A DNA stretch of 64,000 bases. It comes from Telopea speciosissima (lineage: Eukaryota; Streptophyta; Magnoliopsida; Proteales; Proteaceae). The position numbers and the translations under genes are program-made. Under the pieces are notes generated by a model that was not told the DNA's origin, did not search any database, and was given only the letters and a program-made list of their open reading frames with translations. The stretch is taken from positions 3,860,927 through 3,924,926 of the forward strand of contig NC_057925.1 of NCBI RefSeq assembly GCF_018873765.1, read 5' to 3'. Below, in pieces: positions 1 through 11,905 of this stretch; the stretch's first letter is position 1, and every line of letters begins with the position of its first letter.

Positions 1-1
1 T

Positions 2-3000
2 TACAATCCTGCAAAGGGAAATCTAGAGCGGGCTTTTGGAAGTTCTTTATCCTTGCAATCATCTGCAGCAAGGTCTTCAAACAAAGATCTGTCATATCCC
101 CAAGGAGAACATTCCAGTTTGTCTTCATATGTGGCACTTCCCCAGCTCTCTGTAACTGAGGTCTTATATGATCCTGTTGGGGGTAAGCTTCTTTCCCCCC
201 CCCCCTATTCTGGAATCTAGAACTATTTTCTCCTTAGCTTCTCTATAGAAAAGAGTTTTTTTTTTTTCTGGTGAAGTTTACTACGTCTTTAACATATTGT
301 TCAGTTCTGTAATAGTTATCTTGTCAGTTTGTGGTTGCGTTTGTCTCACTTTGAGTTCATAATGCACAAGTTCTTATGCATTGTATTTTGCATGGTTTCT
401 TAGCTATTGAGAAAGCCATATTAATTTCGTACAGTTTTACTTTGAAGTTTGATTCCAGAATGATGGTTTATTCTTGCAAACAGATGTACCCTCTCCTACG
501 AAGCCTTCAGCTATTATCTCTCCTAGTCAGCAGAGAAAGCTTACAAATCCCTTTTCCCCTGACGATGATGTTGGAACACCCTCTGTACTTGGATCTATTG
601 AGCCTGTAGCATGTAAATAATCGTACTTTCTTCACCATATAGCATCTGTTTTTCTCTAATTGCTGGGATCTCAAGATTTTCTGTATTAATATCGGTAAGC
701 TTATTTGTGGCAAACATTTTCTGCAGCAGAAGGCTTTATTCGTGGACGATCTTACAATATCCGGTTGGATGATCAAGTTTTGCTCCGATACACCCCCAAG
801 AACTCCGACTCAACCTATTACTTCAGTGATATGGTAAAGATACGGCAATAACTTTGTATTCACTTTCTGCATTTCTCCAATGACTGCAGCAGCTTTGCAT
901 TTATTTCTTTAATATCTTGGCAACAGATTGGTGGCACTCTCACTTTCTTTCATGAAGAAGGAGCAAGGAGATGCCTTGAGGTAATTGTATACTTGATTAA
1001 GTAGGACAGTCTGAAGAATCTGATATGTGCACACACACATGCACACACATACATTACATTGAAGGTCAACTGATGCTCGTTCTTTAGTCATAATGACTAG
1101 AACTATTAATGTCTCCCAGGTTTCAGTAACCCTAGAGACTTCAGAAACTATAGCTCAGCGTTTTGTCCATCCTTCACGAAGGAATTCCCCAACAAATACA
1201 AAGGTACATTGCTTTTCTTCTTCATGTATTCATAGGTACCAGACTCATTTTGATATGAGTTCATACTAAATCATTCTTTTGAGGGAGATCAATCTCTTTC
1301 CCCTTCTCCTCTCCCTATGGATGGTACCAGTACTGTGGATGGGTTGCCCTGTATCCACCACATTGCAGCTCAGTTTGTACTTGGTACCCAAAGATGGCCC
1401 AGATGTTGCTTGCGCCCTCCCTTACTCATGGTAAATTTCAGTCTAAAAGCAGTCTGTTTTGTCATGATAATGAAACCTTCCTTTTTTGGCTGGTGTTGGG
1501 ACCTAAAAGGTCAATATTTTGACAGCTGAAACTATAAGGCCCTTTTACAATGTTGGCTTAGGGTCTTTAGCTCATGTAATCAGACCTAGGTGATCATTCT
1601 CCTTTCATACTTTTTTGTCATCAATTCTTAAAATTTAAAATAAATTTGTATCGGACCCACATGTGTACCTTGCTCTATGCTCTTTTGGGGTACCGTATAA
1701 CATGCCTTATATTTACTTAAGAGACCGATATGCATATGGTCAGAACCACACAGATTATTTCTTTTTTATTTTCTGTTATGTTAGTTGTTTTCTCTTCTTA
1801 TGTTTTGCTGCTTGGACTTATGATTCAGTTTCATTGAGTTTGTCAGACCAATTTGTGTCCCCTTGTAGGTACAGAGCGATTACCATGAAGTTGTATCTGA
1901 TTTGGTTCAGACAAGCTTTCTTTTCTCCATTCCCATGGATGGACCTATGTCTTTTTCCACGCCTCATGTTTCAGTGCAGTGGGCTCTCCGCTTTGAGTTT
2001 TTTACAACACCCAAAAATGTGGATTGGACCAGGTACATCTGCGACATGTATATTGTTTAAGTAGTTGTCATTTTAGTGTCTAGTATTTCTTATTAGTTTT
2101 TTGTTATAGTTTCTCACTGCAAGGGTGCAGCCACAGCGGAAAATGCTGAATAGCTTCTCTAAAGCACATATTTACAGATTGGGAATGGCTGGGTTCTGGT
2201 GACACAGGCCCTGTGCTGCACAATGAGTTTGCTGCACTAATAATTTGCCATCCCCCACCATTTAGTAGTTCCTATTTTAAAGAATGGATGGGTAAAAATT
2301 CAACACAATCAATTTATTATCCATCATATGTTATGCAGTTTAATTTATATAATTATCTTCCTGACGTGTAAACAACATAGATTAGTAGTGCTGGCCTACT
2401 GGGATGAGTATGTTGAGAACTTGAGATGGATGAATGCTAAAACTCGAAAAGATAAAATAAGAATGAACACCTCAGAGGTAATTTACAAATACTTCTGTTA
2501 CATCAAAAGTTGAGAGTAAGTTGTTTAAGGTGGCATTGACACGTGAAAGAAGACATGTGAATGCATTGTAGGGAGGATCGGTATGATTCAGATTGGAGTG
2601 GTTAAAAACGCAAGGGGCAAGCCTGATATGACTTTGGGAGAAGTGGTGAGAAACGAGTTGAATGGTGAAACAGGATACATGGAGCCAACTCTATTAGTTG
2701 GGTTGAGTACTAAATTTTTTTCCCTTCTAAAAAAATAAAGTTAAATAAATGATTCTAATCACTTGTTTCAGGTTGATTTTCCTCATAGAAAAGGTTTTCT
2801 ATCTGTGATGCATAAAATGGTGAGTCTTGATTTCTTTTTATCAAGATACAAGGAAAATTATTAGTGCCTAAAACCACTCCATGGGTCTTGTGACTTGATA
2901 TTGTAGTATTTTTGTATTTGTTTAAGATGGAGATGATTGTGTGATCCTTTGTGTTAATTTTGTTGACGTTTACATGCTGTAAAAGATTAAGATATCTGAA

Positions 3001-6000
3001 TCCAAGGAGGATTTTAATTCAGGTCCTAGAGCATCCGTTATTCAATCTCTTTGTAAACAATAAAGAAGAGAAAGAAATACAGGAGAAGAGGGAGGAAGAA
3101 GAGAAAGAGAGGCTGCTGTAACTCTGGGAGTCACAATCATGAGGTTTAGACTCCCTAATCTATTCAATGTATCATAACCCCTAACAAGGGCATAATGGGT
3201 ACCAAATAAGAAAAGAAAAAGAAAATAAAAGAGAGGCAGCAAAGAGGAGTCGGTGATTTGCCACCAACCGAGCAAGAGAACCATCAGGGTTGACTTAACA
3301 ACATACACCCAGCAATAACCAATAGTAGACTTACTTCTAGGTAAGGGGAACAAGATCCCATGTGTGATTTTCTTCCAAGGCTAACAGTTCCTCCTCCATA
3401 GCGGTGCTCCAACCAGGACTTGACAACGCCTCTGCAATAGACTTAGGAATAGGATGATGAACAATAGTAGAAAACAAGAATAAAAAGAAGAAGATAAACC
3501 AGAATAAGATACAAAATTTGAGAGGGGATGTTGGGTACAACTCCAAACACCCTTACGCTGAGCAATAGGAAGGTCAAGATCAGGAAGGGGAATACTTAGC
3601 TCCGGATCTGTAGACAAAGATGATGAGGCGGGTGAGGTAGAGATTGAGGGTGCAGGATCAACCCAAGGATGACGAGTAAACACCTGTCGTACGATTGGTG
3701 GAGGAGGCGGCGGTGGTGCTGGAACTGACGGAATTTGTGAAATAGAGTGCTGAACAATATGTATGGGAAGATCATCATCCAACTCAGACAAAACAAATGA
3801 CCCATCTGGATAAGATGTGGACTCGAAGAAAGAAACATCGGCCGTGACAAAATATTTTGCAACTCATGGGAATAACATCTATAGCCTTTTTGGGTATGAG
3901 AATAACGAAGAAAAGACATTTGAGAGCTTTGGGATCCAACTTTGACAAACCAGGACGATGATTACGAATAAAACGAACTCACCCAAAGACTCATGGAGGT
4001 AGAACAAATAAAGGTTCAGAAGGATACAACAATGAATGACAAATACCACCACATAGAATGGAAGAAGGCATGATTATTAAAATAGCACTATAGCATGCTA
4101 CCAACACAGCATTAGCCCAAAAAGACTTAGCCACCTTCATCTAAAAAAGAAGGGACCGAGTAACTTCCATTAAATGGCTATTTCTTTAGTTAAAAAACAC
4201 CAAACAGTAAGGTGTGTCGAAACAAGAAGACTAATGAAACATACCACGTTCAACCATAAATTAAGAAAATGGGCCAGAAAAATATTCTTTGGCATTGTCA
4301 CCGCATAGAATATGAATAGATGTATGCAATTGAGTCTGAATTTCAGCAATAAATACACAAAAAATAGAAAATAATTTAGAATGATTTTTCATTAAATAAA
4401 GCCAAGTGGCTCCAGAATAGTCGTCAACAAAAGTAACAAAATTTTTGAACCCCAACTTAGACACAATTGGACAAGGACCCCACACATCCGAATGAACTAA
4501 AGCAAAAGGGGGCACAGACCGTTTATTGACTTGAGGGGAATAACTTACACGATGGAGCTTCCCAAATTGACACGACTCACATTCTAAACTAGAAAGGGAA
4601 TTAAAGCGAGAATCAATTTTCTTTAAACTTTGCAAAGTTGGATGACCCAGGCGGCAGTGAACTTGATGAGGAGACAGAAAACTCAAGCATGCAACTAAAG
4701 GAGAATCTTCAATTAGATACATCCCCCCCCCTTCATGGATTCATGGCCCCTACCAATCATCTTCTTCGTTGTAAGATCTTGAAAAACACACGAATTGGGA
4801 TAAAAGGTTACTAAACTGTTGTATGCATTAGTAAGGTTACTGACAGACAAAAGATTAAAAGGAAAACCTGAAAGAAGAATTGGGATGAACAGTCCCAGTG
4901 CCATTGATCTTTGCCAAAGAACCATCAACCAAAGTGACACTGGAAGAGGAATTGTGGAAGGAGGAAAAGAATACCTGAAACACCAGACATGTGATTGGAT
5001 GCACTTGAATTAATGATCCAGGGACGAGAAGAAGATGAGAGACATGCAGTGACATTACCTGTCTAGACAAAAGTAGCAGTGGAGAGCGGGGAAGACTGAG
5101 AAATATGAAACTGGTTATACCGTGCATATTCGTCATCTGTCATCATAACCATCTTACTCTCAGGCTGTCCATCTTGGGTGGTAGACTCAATACTAGCAGC
5201 TGAATTAGCAAACTGCTGTTGAGGTGGTTAGCCATGAAGTTTCCAACAAAAAACGTTGGATATGTCTTGGCTTGCCACAATGATTGCACATTGGTGCTGT
5301 CCCTGAACCGTTTGAAGTGTTATGAGTACCAGAAGTTTGCCCTTTGCCATTGCCATTGCCACTACCAGTCCCACGACCTCCTTCACGATTAGTGTTTTGT
5401 AATACAAGAGCTGAATTGTCCACTGGTGTAGTGTCACGAGAGACCACCTTATCACTGCCAAGAATCTGAGAATGAACAGAGTCATATTCTGTTTCAAGAC
5501 CACCCAAAAAACCCATAACTGCTAGTTGTTCCCTCTGGCCCTGCATCCGTTGCACATCAGTATTGATAGGAAGTAAAGAATTCCACTTTTCATGAGTTTG
5601 AGGTTGACTCTTCCGATCAACCCGATAAAATTCCTGTGACAACTCATAAATACGAGAAAGATTATTTTGTCTAGAATAGAAAGTATTCAAGTACTCCCAC
5701 AACTCCTTCAAAGTATCGATGTGAGTAACAAGATCAACAATATGATTCTGCATAGAATTCAGCAGCTGTCCCAAGATCCGTGCATCAATGGTATCCATGT
5801 AGTATCCGCGGCAGGTTTAATCTGTGTCAAGTGACTCTGTTGATCATGACTTATCAAAACTAATTTTCAATCTTCTTCCATTGCTGGAAATTAGTAGCCC
5901 CTTCTAGTTTCTTCTCTGTGATCCGATTTGAGGATGAAGACTCATTCTCAGCCACTACATTCTTTGTATCTGCCATCAATCCAAATAACTCAGGAACCGA

Positions 6001-8464
6001 ACGAAAGGATCACAAGGTAAGTCAGCAACTCACATACCAGCAACCCAAGCACAAATCAATTGATTCAAAATCGATCCCCCCCCCCCCCCCCCGAAAATAA
6101 ATAAATAAAAAAAAATCCCAAAACTAATTGATCCCAAGAAAATCGATTCCAACAACAGATTGATCACCTCCAAGATTTCGAACCAAACACATCGCTCCAC
6201 AACATTGATCGATCACCTTCTAAAAATCAATCGATCAGTCTTCATGATGCTCTATACGAAAACAGGGGGTGTTCAACCCCCCCCCCCCCCGGGCAGATGT
6301 AGCAGTACCGAACTTGATCAGATGTGTGGTAGTGCTAAGGATCAAGCTCTGATACCATGTAAATAATAAAGAAGAGAAAGAAATAAAGGAGAAGGGAAGA
6401 AGAGAAAGAGAGGGTAACTCCAGAGTTACAACCGTGAGGTTTAGACTCCCTATTCTATTCAATATATAATGCATAACCCTAACAACGGCATAAAGGTGAT
6501 GTAAACAAGTCACTTAGGGCTTATTTTAGTGGAAATAAGCTTTGGATTGGGACATATATGTATTGGAACTTTGATCCTATGGGTTTATTTTGGAATTAGC
6601 CAATTTAATGAGCCTAAAATATGGGTAGAAAGTAGGAAAACGGGATTTGCTTCATTAGTTTAGTTAGAGTCTTATTTTGAGTCTGTTTTCTTTATTATTT
6701 CACTTTCTTAGTCAATTTAGGTTACTTATTAGTTAAGGATAGGTTTAGGCCTTTCCTTTTTAGCGTTTAAGTCTATTTTTGAGTCTTCTATATAAGTTCG
6801 CATGGGAGGCCAGCATTGAACAAGAATTTGATTAATGAAATATTGGCTTTAGTCTTTGTGAAAATCCTGAGATAGGTTGGGTGAGATGCCTAGGGTGAGA
6901 TAGCCAATTCCCTTCCCTCATCTCCATCCATTGGTTATTGAATCCAAACCCTAATTTTGTTCAAATCGAGTTCAAGAGTGCTACAAGCTGCTGGGATTTC
7001 TTTCAATTGATTGTCACATCGATTTCTTGAAGATTTTCACATCAAGATCATTGTTGCTTCAACAGATTACAAATTTGTGGTTTTTTTTTCATTTGTTACT
7101 TCAACCAAGGAAATTGTTCCCTCATTTGAGTTTCTATTGTTCTCTTGTTTCCTTTATTTTTAGTTCCCATTGTTCTCTTAGTTCCATCATATGATTTTAG
7201 TTCCCATTGCTCTCTTTCTTGTTCTTTGGAGTTTTTCTATTTGATCCTGCATGGGATTAGACCTATTCAGGTTCTAGTCTTGCATTAAAAGGGAAAAGCA
7301 CCAAAATAAGAAAATAAAAAAGCAAATAAAAGAGAGGCAGCGAGGAGGAGTCGGTGATTGGTGCCACGAGTCCTCCCCCTCAACTGACAACTCCTAACAC
7401 TCTTATGTACCTATTTATTGCGTGGTTTGTCTTCTATGTAAGTTTCTTTAATAGGTATCAATAGGAGAAAAAAAAAGTGGGGCAGAATTGTTCATGTTTA
7501 TGCTGGGTTTTACCTTTAATAAACATGTTGGCCTAGTGTTGAAATTCATTGTTACCCATCTAGGTTTGGCACTTAGTTGTTTTCACTCCTCCAATTTTGG
7601 GTCATTTGTAGTTTCAGTTGATAGGAAAAATGTTAAGGATAGGCAATAACTAGACACTGTCTAGTTTCATTGTTATCTGTATGTTAGAGATAAGGTTTGT
7701 GACTCAGCCTTACCTAACATACCTTATTTGTATTTGTCATCCTCTCTATAAATAAACAATGACCTCTGTCATTCTAGACAAGTCAATCCAATCTCTCAAT
7801 CTCTTCTTCGGTACTGAATGAGGGCAAGGGAAGAGCATTTATTGTAGTGCTTTAAGTGGTCTTCTGATGTACATTAACGTCCTTTCAGTGGATTCTTTGT
7901 ATTTCATTAGAGGGGTTACTTCTGGTGCCTGCTTATGCAAAACATTGATTTTTTTGGCATAACACCTGAATGTGTCACATGTTTGGTGATCCAGGAACCT
8001 CCAATGAGTGATGATCTGATAGTTTTTGATAATCGTAGCTGTAGAATAGAATATGATAGATGATGTTTAAAAAGTCCAATCCTAGAGATCTACAGAGCCA
8101 ATATTCAATTGACTGATGGTCTCTGTTTAAAGTTCTTGAGTTAATGTCTGCATTCTATCAGTACACAACAGTATACATGGCCGCATCCTATGAGGATGAT
8201 GATTTTTTAAGATAACTATATATGTGAACCATGTGATTATGTGTATTCACTTATATGCATTTAACTTTCCATATTTGCATTTTACCATCTGTTACTGATT
8301 GTTTCTCTTAAGCCAGATATGAGCATCCTCTTCTTATCGAGGGAAGAGATAAAGGTGAGTGGGTTCTCCCAATAAGAGTCCATGCACCTCCACTGCGTAG
8401 TCAGGCTGCTCACTCAAGAACTGAGAGGCCCTCGTCTCTAGGACCATTGTGGGTTCGTGGTTGA
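2..8464 (+). CDS. RGP1: RGP1-like protein, 3' part, seven exons (Rab6-type GEF complex partner)
   Basis: Exons read 2-182, 484-612, 727-833, 927-980, 1120-1203, 1869-2032 and 8317-8464, all with GT-AG borders and consistent phases; the stop TGA is at 8462-8464. They give 288 residues of an open C-terminal part; the start lies before the window. The protein carries the conserved Rgp1-family stretch: RLDDQVLLRY, then TPKNSDSTYYFSDMIGG, TLTFFHEEG, SVTLETSET, SFLFSIPMDGPMSFSTPHVS, WALRFEFFTTPKNVDWTRYE and EWVLPIRVHAPP. In yeast and animals Rgp1 pairs with Ric1 to activate the Ypt6/Rab6 GTPase in endosome-to-Golgi traffic; the plant role is inferred from the family. The last intron (2033-8316) is swollen to 6.3 kb by transposons, yet both splice sites and the reading frame are intact, so the gene may still work. 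The family call comes from recalled motifs, not a search. Confidence 0.8.
2395..2690 (+). pseudogene. LINE (L1-type) reverse transcriptase 3' relic
   Basis: One frame reads LRWMNAKTRKDKIRMN and, about 110 bases later, IQIGVVKNARGKPDMTLGEV followed by VRNEL. This pair resembles the C-terminal tail of plant L1-type LINE open reading frames (RWM-GKTRKDKIRNE and GRPK-TL-EVV-KDL). The segment between has no continuous frame. It is a degraded insertion within the RGP1 intron, on the same strand as the host gene. Confidence 0.55.
3052..3258 (-). repeat. Copia 3' LTR, truncated
   Basis: It aligns with 6358-6493 and 7300-7360 of the 5' LTR: the shared start TGTAAA-AATAAAGAAG, then GAGGTTTAGACTCCCTA and, at its inner end, GAGAGGCAGC followed by GTCGGTGATT. 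The part that would run to the true inner LTR end is absent; at about 3258 the sequence switches directly to reverse transcriptase codons. Confidence 0.75.
3259..4730 (-). pseudogene. Copia pol remnant: integrase core and start of reverse transcriptase
   Basis: On the - strand the GAG-pre-integrase motif HCRLGHPTLQSLKK leads into an integrase core with HSDVWGPCPI, FVDDYSGATWLYLMKNHS and a region around CGDNAKEYFS that matches the usual DNG-EY motif. Downstream fragments give a proline-rich linker, the typical EALSSPGWSTAMEEELLALE and NHTWDLVPL before reverse transcriptase, and then codons for VNPDGSLARLVA. Reverse transcriptase stops there; its YVDD box and RNase H are lost. Several frameshifts separate the pieces. 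Confidence 0.75.
4855..5798 (-). pseudogene. Copia gag remnant (UBN2 type) with a damaged zinc knuckle
   Basis: The longest frame (5205-5798) contains ELWEYLNTFYSRQNNLSRIY and later FLGGLETEYDSVHSQIL, the usual order of plant Copia gag. A glycine-rich stretch precedes a CNHCGKPRHIQR zinc knuckle in which the final cysteine is lost to a frameshift; it reappears in another frame (VFCWKLHG). A protease-like segment follows in 4855-5136. Nothing in the piece is intact enough to be functional. Confidence 0.65.
6073..6092. repeat. Poly(C) tract in Copia internal region
   Basis: A run of C with flanking A-rich sequence; a second C run lies at about 6280-6290. These may be error-prone in assembly. 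Confidence 0.7.
6346..6357 (-). other. Copia primer binding site (initiator tRNA-Met)
   Basis: On the - strand TGGTATCAGAGC follows the 5' LTR with no spacer. It is complementary to the 3' end of plant initiator tRNA-Met, the usual Copia primer. Confidence 0.85.
6358..7399 (-). repeat. Copia 5' LTR split by an insertion of about 0.8 kb
   Basis: 6358-6493 and about 7300-7399 match parts of the 3' LTR. The sequence between (about 6494-7299) is absent from the 3' LTR. The insert starts near TGATGTAAACAAG, contains a TATATAAG box at about 6790 and the look of a transcribed leader, and ends near CTTGCATTAAAAGG. It may be a solo LTR of another element, but clean TG-CA ends with matching target duplications could not be fixed. 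Confidence 0.6.
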
Positions 8465-9900
8465 AGGTCAGTTTTTCTCTGTCAAAGTCCACACTTGTTC
8501 CACTAATTTCTTCAAAGCTCAACCAAAAGAGTAGGTGTTTGATGTGGATAATCTTCTGTGTGTGTGTGTGTGAATTATTTGTGTTTCTTTGGAAGTGTTA
8601 CACATTGTTGTCTCATGAGCATGATCTAGCTTTCGGAGAAATTGTGCTTTATTTGTAAGAAATGCCTCACTTTTAGAGGAAAGACCTTGGTATGCCCCAA
8701 GTAGTTCTTTGAGTAAATTTGACATCTATATCATTGGCATCATATCCAACAGTTGACCACCGAAGACATAACCACCATTCTTTCCTGAGAACCCTAACAA
8801 GCGACTCGACTCAACTCAATTAACTCTTATCCCCAACTGAATGAGTTTGGCTACATGGATCCTGTTTTGTTCATCAACTAATTACTCAAACTAAATACTT
8901 TCTGATTGTTATCCAGCACTTTTGCTTATGCTATGCTGTTTTCCCATTGTTCTTTCTTTTCTTTTTTTCTTCTTCTGATTAATTTGATTAAACCATTTCA
9001 GTGAGGTCAGGAATGGTATGGTAATGAAGGTATTCTTCTTGGTTTTTGTTGTAGTTTCCAGTCTTGTTGAGTGAAAGCTTTATGAAGGTAGGAATCAGAT
9101 TGATCTCTACTGCAGTACAATGGTGTAAGGGGAATTTTATCAACTGTGAATGTAGTCTGCAAGTGCAGTGTAAAATGCCAATAGAGGCAACAGTGAAGGG
9201 AGGACATCATCAAATTTGCGTTCAGTCTGCAAGTACAGTGTAGTATGCCTATAGAGGACACAACCTATGTTACAGTCGGTGAAGCATATTCTCTGGATCA
9301 TTGAGCATCAAGACTTGTGCCCCCCACCCCCACGTTTTTGTTTCAATTTTTTTATTTCCTTTTCAATACAGAATCCCCTCCCCTTTCGAAGAAATTGATG
9401 GTGGCCGACTATGGTGCCTTTGATAATTTTTTGGGTTTTAAGAAATGAGGTAACTGTTGCGGTACCGTTTCCATCACACACCATTCCTGAGAGCTCACAG
9501 GGTCTGTCCTGCAAATAATTCCATATGCCCCTTACATTGCCTGGGTGTATACTATATTACCAGTCAATGGTGCACACAATCTCTCTTTTTGATGGTTAGA
9601 TCTGGGCATAATTTTGATGTTGGTATTACTTAACACATGTATGTCTGTATGACGTTTAATAGTAGAAAGGAAGTTTTAATGGTTACCTGCAGTAAATAAA
9701 CGAAACATTTTTTTTTGGGGGTCAAGAATCATATTTTGGTAATAGACTTTTGTTATAAGTTGGTAAGCTGGTGGTGAATTTAAATTTAATGCATGTAATA
9801 AGATTCTTTCCCTTAATAATTTTTTCCCTTATACTGAGAGTCAGTTATCGTGAACAAGATATTGCACTGTAGTTTAGTCCACACTGTAGGTCTGTAGTTG
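8465..9900. other. RGP1 3' flank, no gene seen
   Basis: The first few hundred bases are probably 3' UTR. A (GT)n tract lies at about 8557-8571. Between 9130 and 9260 a segment of roughly 55-60 bases with TCTGCAAGT-CAGTGTA and ATGCC-ATAGAGG occurs twice in imperfect tandem. The open frames here are short and carry no recognisable motif. Confidence 0.5.
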
Positions 9901-9984
9901 CTGGGTCAAGAACGTGGTTCAGCACCGTGTAGTAAAAGTAACTCTTTTAAGTGTCTTGATGGATGCTTCTAAACGGCTGTGTAG

Positions 9985-10230
9985 AAAAAACGAGAACCAA
10001 AATGATGCAAAAAAGAATGGAAATTGCAAACAATTGCACAATGCACACAAGGATTTACATCGTTTAGTAAGATTGTATACGTCCATGGTGAGATGGGATC
10101 TGTTTCACTATCAATGGAGAATAGGTTATAGCCGTTTGTTTTACAGTTCTCTCATATCACAAAGAAAACTATCTCAGTACAAATATATGATGAACCTCTT
10201 ACATAGGGGCATATTACCGAAAACCCATGT
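9985..10230 (+). repeat. Interspersed repeat relic
   Basis: The stretch with CACACAAGGATTTACAT, CGTCCATGGTGAGATGGGAT and CACTATCAATGGAGAATAGG resembles a sequence often seen in plant transposon fragments (AAGGATTTACGTGGTTC and CGTCCACGG). The 118-codon frame over it has no known domain and is probably chance. Confidence 0.35.
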
Positions 10231-10430
10231 AGGCTTAAAATTTTTTCCTTTGGGTCTTATGGCCTCTTAATGGTCCTTCGAAATTAGCTCATAAGTGTAT
10301 GCGATGGAATAAAAGGCATTTTACTCCCAACACTCAGCCCTATGTAGCCTTAAATTTTTTTTTCCTTTGGGTCCTAATAGGCTCTTAACAGTCCGTTGAA
10401 ATCAGCTCACAAATGCAAGCAAGGGAATGC
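10227..10430. repeat. Imperfect tandem duplication of about 110 bp
   Basis: ATGTAGGCTTAAAATTTTTT followed by CCTTTGGGTC, GGCCTCTTAA and GAAATTAGCTCA recurs about 115 bases later with small changes (ATGTAGCCTTAAATT, CCTTTGGGTCC, GAAATCAGCTCA). No coding sense. Confidence 0.7.
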
Positions 10431-10477
10431 AAAGTATTGAAACTCAAACAAACATGCATAATGTAAAAAATTAGGAA

Positions 10478-10662
10478 GAAAGAACACTACTTGGTTGTGT
10501 ATGGTGTGTGGCCCCTGCGCCCAAACATAGGGCTGCACAAAATGACCGCCGCACCCCATGGAAATGTGACAATCCCTAGGTGTGCAATGGTTATTTTGTG
10601 CGGCACTGCATCTAGGCGTAGGGGCTACGCACTGCAGACAACCAGGTAACGTTCTCTTTCCC
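10478..10662. mobile_element. Foldback (MITE-like) hairpin element
   Basis: The left arm (AGAACACTACTTGGTTGTG, then GTGGCCCCTGCGCC and GCACAAAATGACC) pairs with the right arm read in reverse (AGAACGTTACCTGGTTGTC, GTAGCCCCTACGCC, GCACAAAATAACC). The arms together take up most of the 185 bases. The outer motif resembles the elements at 11240 and 13838. Confidence 0.65.
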
Positions 10663-11239
10663 CAAAAATTATTACCTAAATGCATGCACACAAGGTCAAA
10701 ACCAAGTTATTCTAGTGTCAAAAAGATAGAGGAGGTAGGATGGTCAGTTGGTCAGATCTAGTATGGATCGTACATGCACGATAGTTGAGTCGGCGGCTCT
10801 CCTTTCCTCATTTGGGATCCCTGGGGAAGAGGATCAAGTTGGCCCTTACGAACAATTTGATGCACTATCTCCCTTTTCCTTGTTGGGTAAGTTCTGACCT
10901 GCATGAAAGGTGTAGCAATCTGGGCATACCTTATATCAAATCACTAAAATCAAATAGAGGCCAAAGATGCTAGAGCAATGCCCTATTAGACTACTTGTCT
11001 CCTTGTAATTGAACCCCCAAGTTTTTTGGAATGCTCCAAATTTTACTTGAGCATCCAAAAAAATCTTTCAACATGGTTCTAGGACCATGCCAAATATGTT
11101 TGAAAAAGAAGGGCAAAGCAAAAAAAACATTAAATTAAAGGTATTAAACATTTTAAATAAATTAAGAAATGTCTTTTTACGCACTTGCATTGTATTTTCT
11201 GTACATAAATAGTGCAACCTCGTTTTCAAAAAAAAAATT

Positions 11240-11415
11240 AAGGGCAAGAGTTCTCAGTGGAGGAGTGTGGCCCCTATGTGCGCGTAGGGGCCAATGGGAG
11301 AGTGCAACGGCATTATTAGGGCGGTCATTACTGTCTTTTATGGGAGGCAGGGTGGTCATTTTGACCACCATGTGTTTGACAGACGGGGTACACTCCCCTA
11401 AAGAGAACATTTCTC
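11240..11415. mobile_element. Foldback element, GGGAGTGTGG type
   Basis: The left end GGGCAAGAGTTCTCAGTGG, then GGAGTGTGGCCCC, pairs with the reverse of the right end (GGAGAAATGTTCTCTTTAG, GGGAGTGTACCCC). The centre contains a small inverted pair around GGTGGTCATTTTGACCACC. Any open frame over it is a by-product. Confidence 0.6.
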
Positions 11416-11905
11416 CAAAATTTAGTGGATGTTAAAAACCTACCCACATAATATTTTTTAATCTAAATCGTTTGTTCCCACTCAGAGTTGAGAGAGTGCA
11501 TAGTAATGTCTAGAGTACCAGTACACATGCATAGACATACATGGGATGTGTGCTAATACAAAAGGGGTATTTGATTGAATTAGACTATGAAATTGGACAC
11601 ATGGCTAATCTAGACAAGGTTCTTTGTATCCAATGGTCAAGATTGACACATCATATGTCCACATGGTAGAATATATACTTTGTGATATTTGGAAAAAATT
11701 CAAAGCTTTGAGACAATAATAATTCACCTTATTTATTATAAAAATGAATTCGCAAATTAAACGAGTTTTGAACGGGTTTTCGAGTCGACCTCGTTTTTTA
11801 CTCTTCGTTTGAGTGGAGTTCTGGATTTCATGTATTATAAGGAAAATACAGTACCACGGTATTAAATGCGTTTGAACTAACATAGGTTTGGATGGACTCT
11901 GGACG

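Larger units (their letters stand above)
3052..7399 (-). mobile_element. Ty1/Copia retrotransposon, internally deleted, in the RGP1 intron
   Basis: The element runs from TGTAAACAAT at 3052 to CTAACA at 7399 and is flanked by the 5-bp direct repeat CTCTT (3047-3051 and 7400-7404). It lies antisense to the host gene. A primer binding site complementary to initiator tRNA-Met abuts the 5' LTR. Gag (UBN2-like) and integrase remnants are present, but most of reverse transcriptase and RNase H are missing, so it cannot move by itself. Its 5' LTR is interrupted by about 0.8 kb of other sequence. Confidence 0.85.
2033..8316 (+). other. 6.3-kb terminal intron of the RGP1-like gene
   Basis: The intron starts GTACAT after codon-phase 2 and ends in a pyrimidine-rich tract with CCAG. 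It holds a LINE relic (about 2395-2690) and a Copia element (3052-7399). About 900 bases between the Copia end and the last exon show no coding potential; 7625-7900 looks weakly like an LTR (TGTTAAGG start, a CTATAAATAA box), but I could not find its other end. The other introns of the gene are 74 to 665 bases long. Confidence 0.75.

Noticed and set aside
3381-3791. 136-codon frame as a separate gene
   Set aside because: It is the proline-rich linker of Copia pol, shifted out of frame.
7625-7900. Solo LTR in the RGP1 intron
   Set aside because: It has a start and a TATA-like box, but neither an end with CA nor a target duplication could be placed.
9914-10270. 118-codon frame as a host gene
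   Set aside because: It overlaps an interspersed repeat and shows no domain or splice context.
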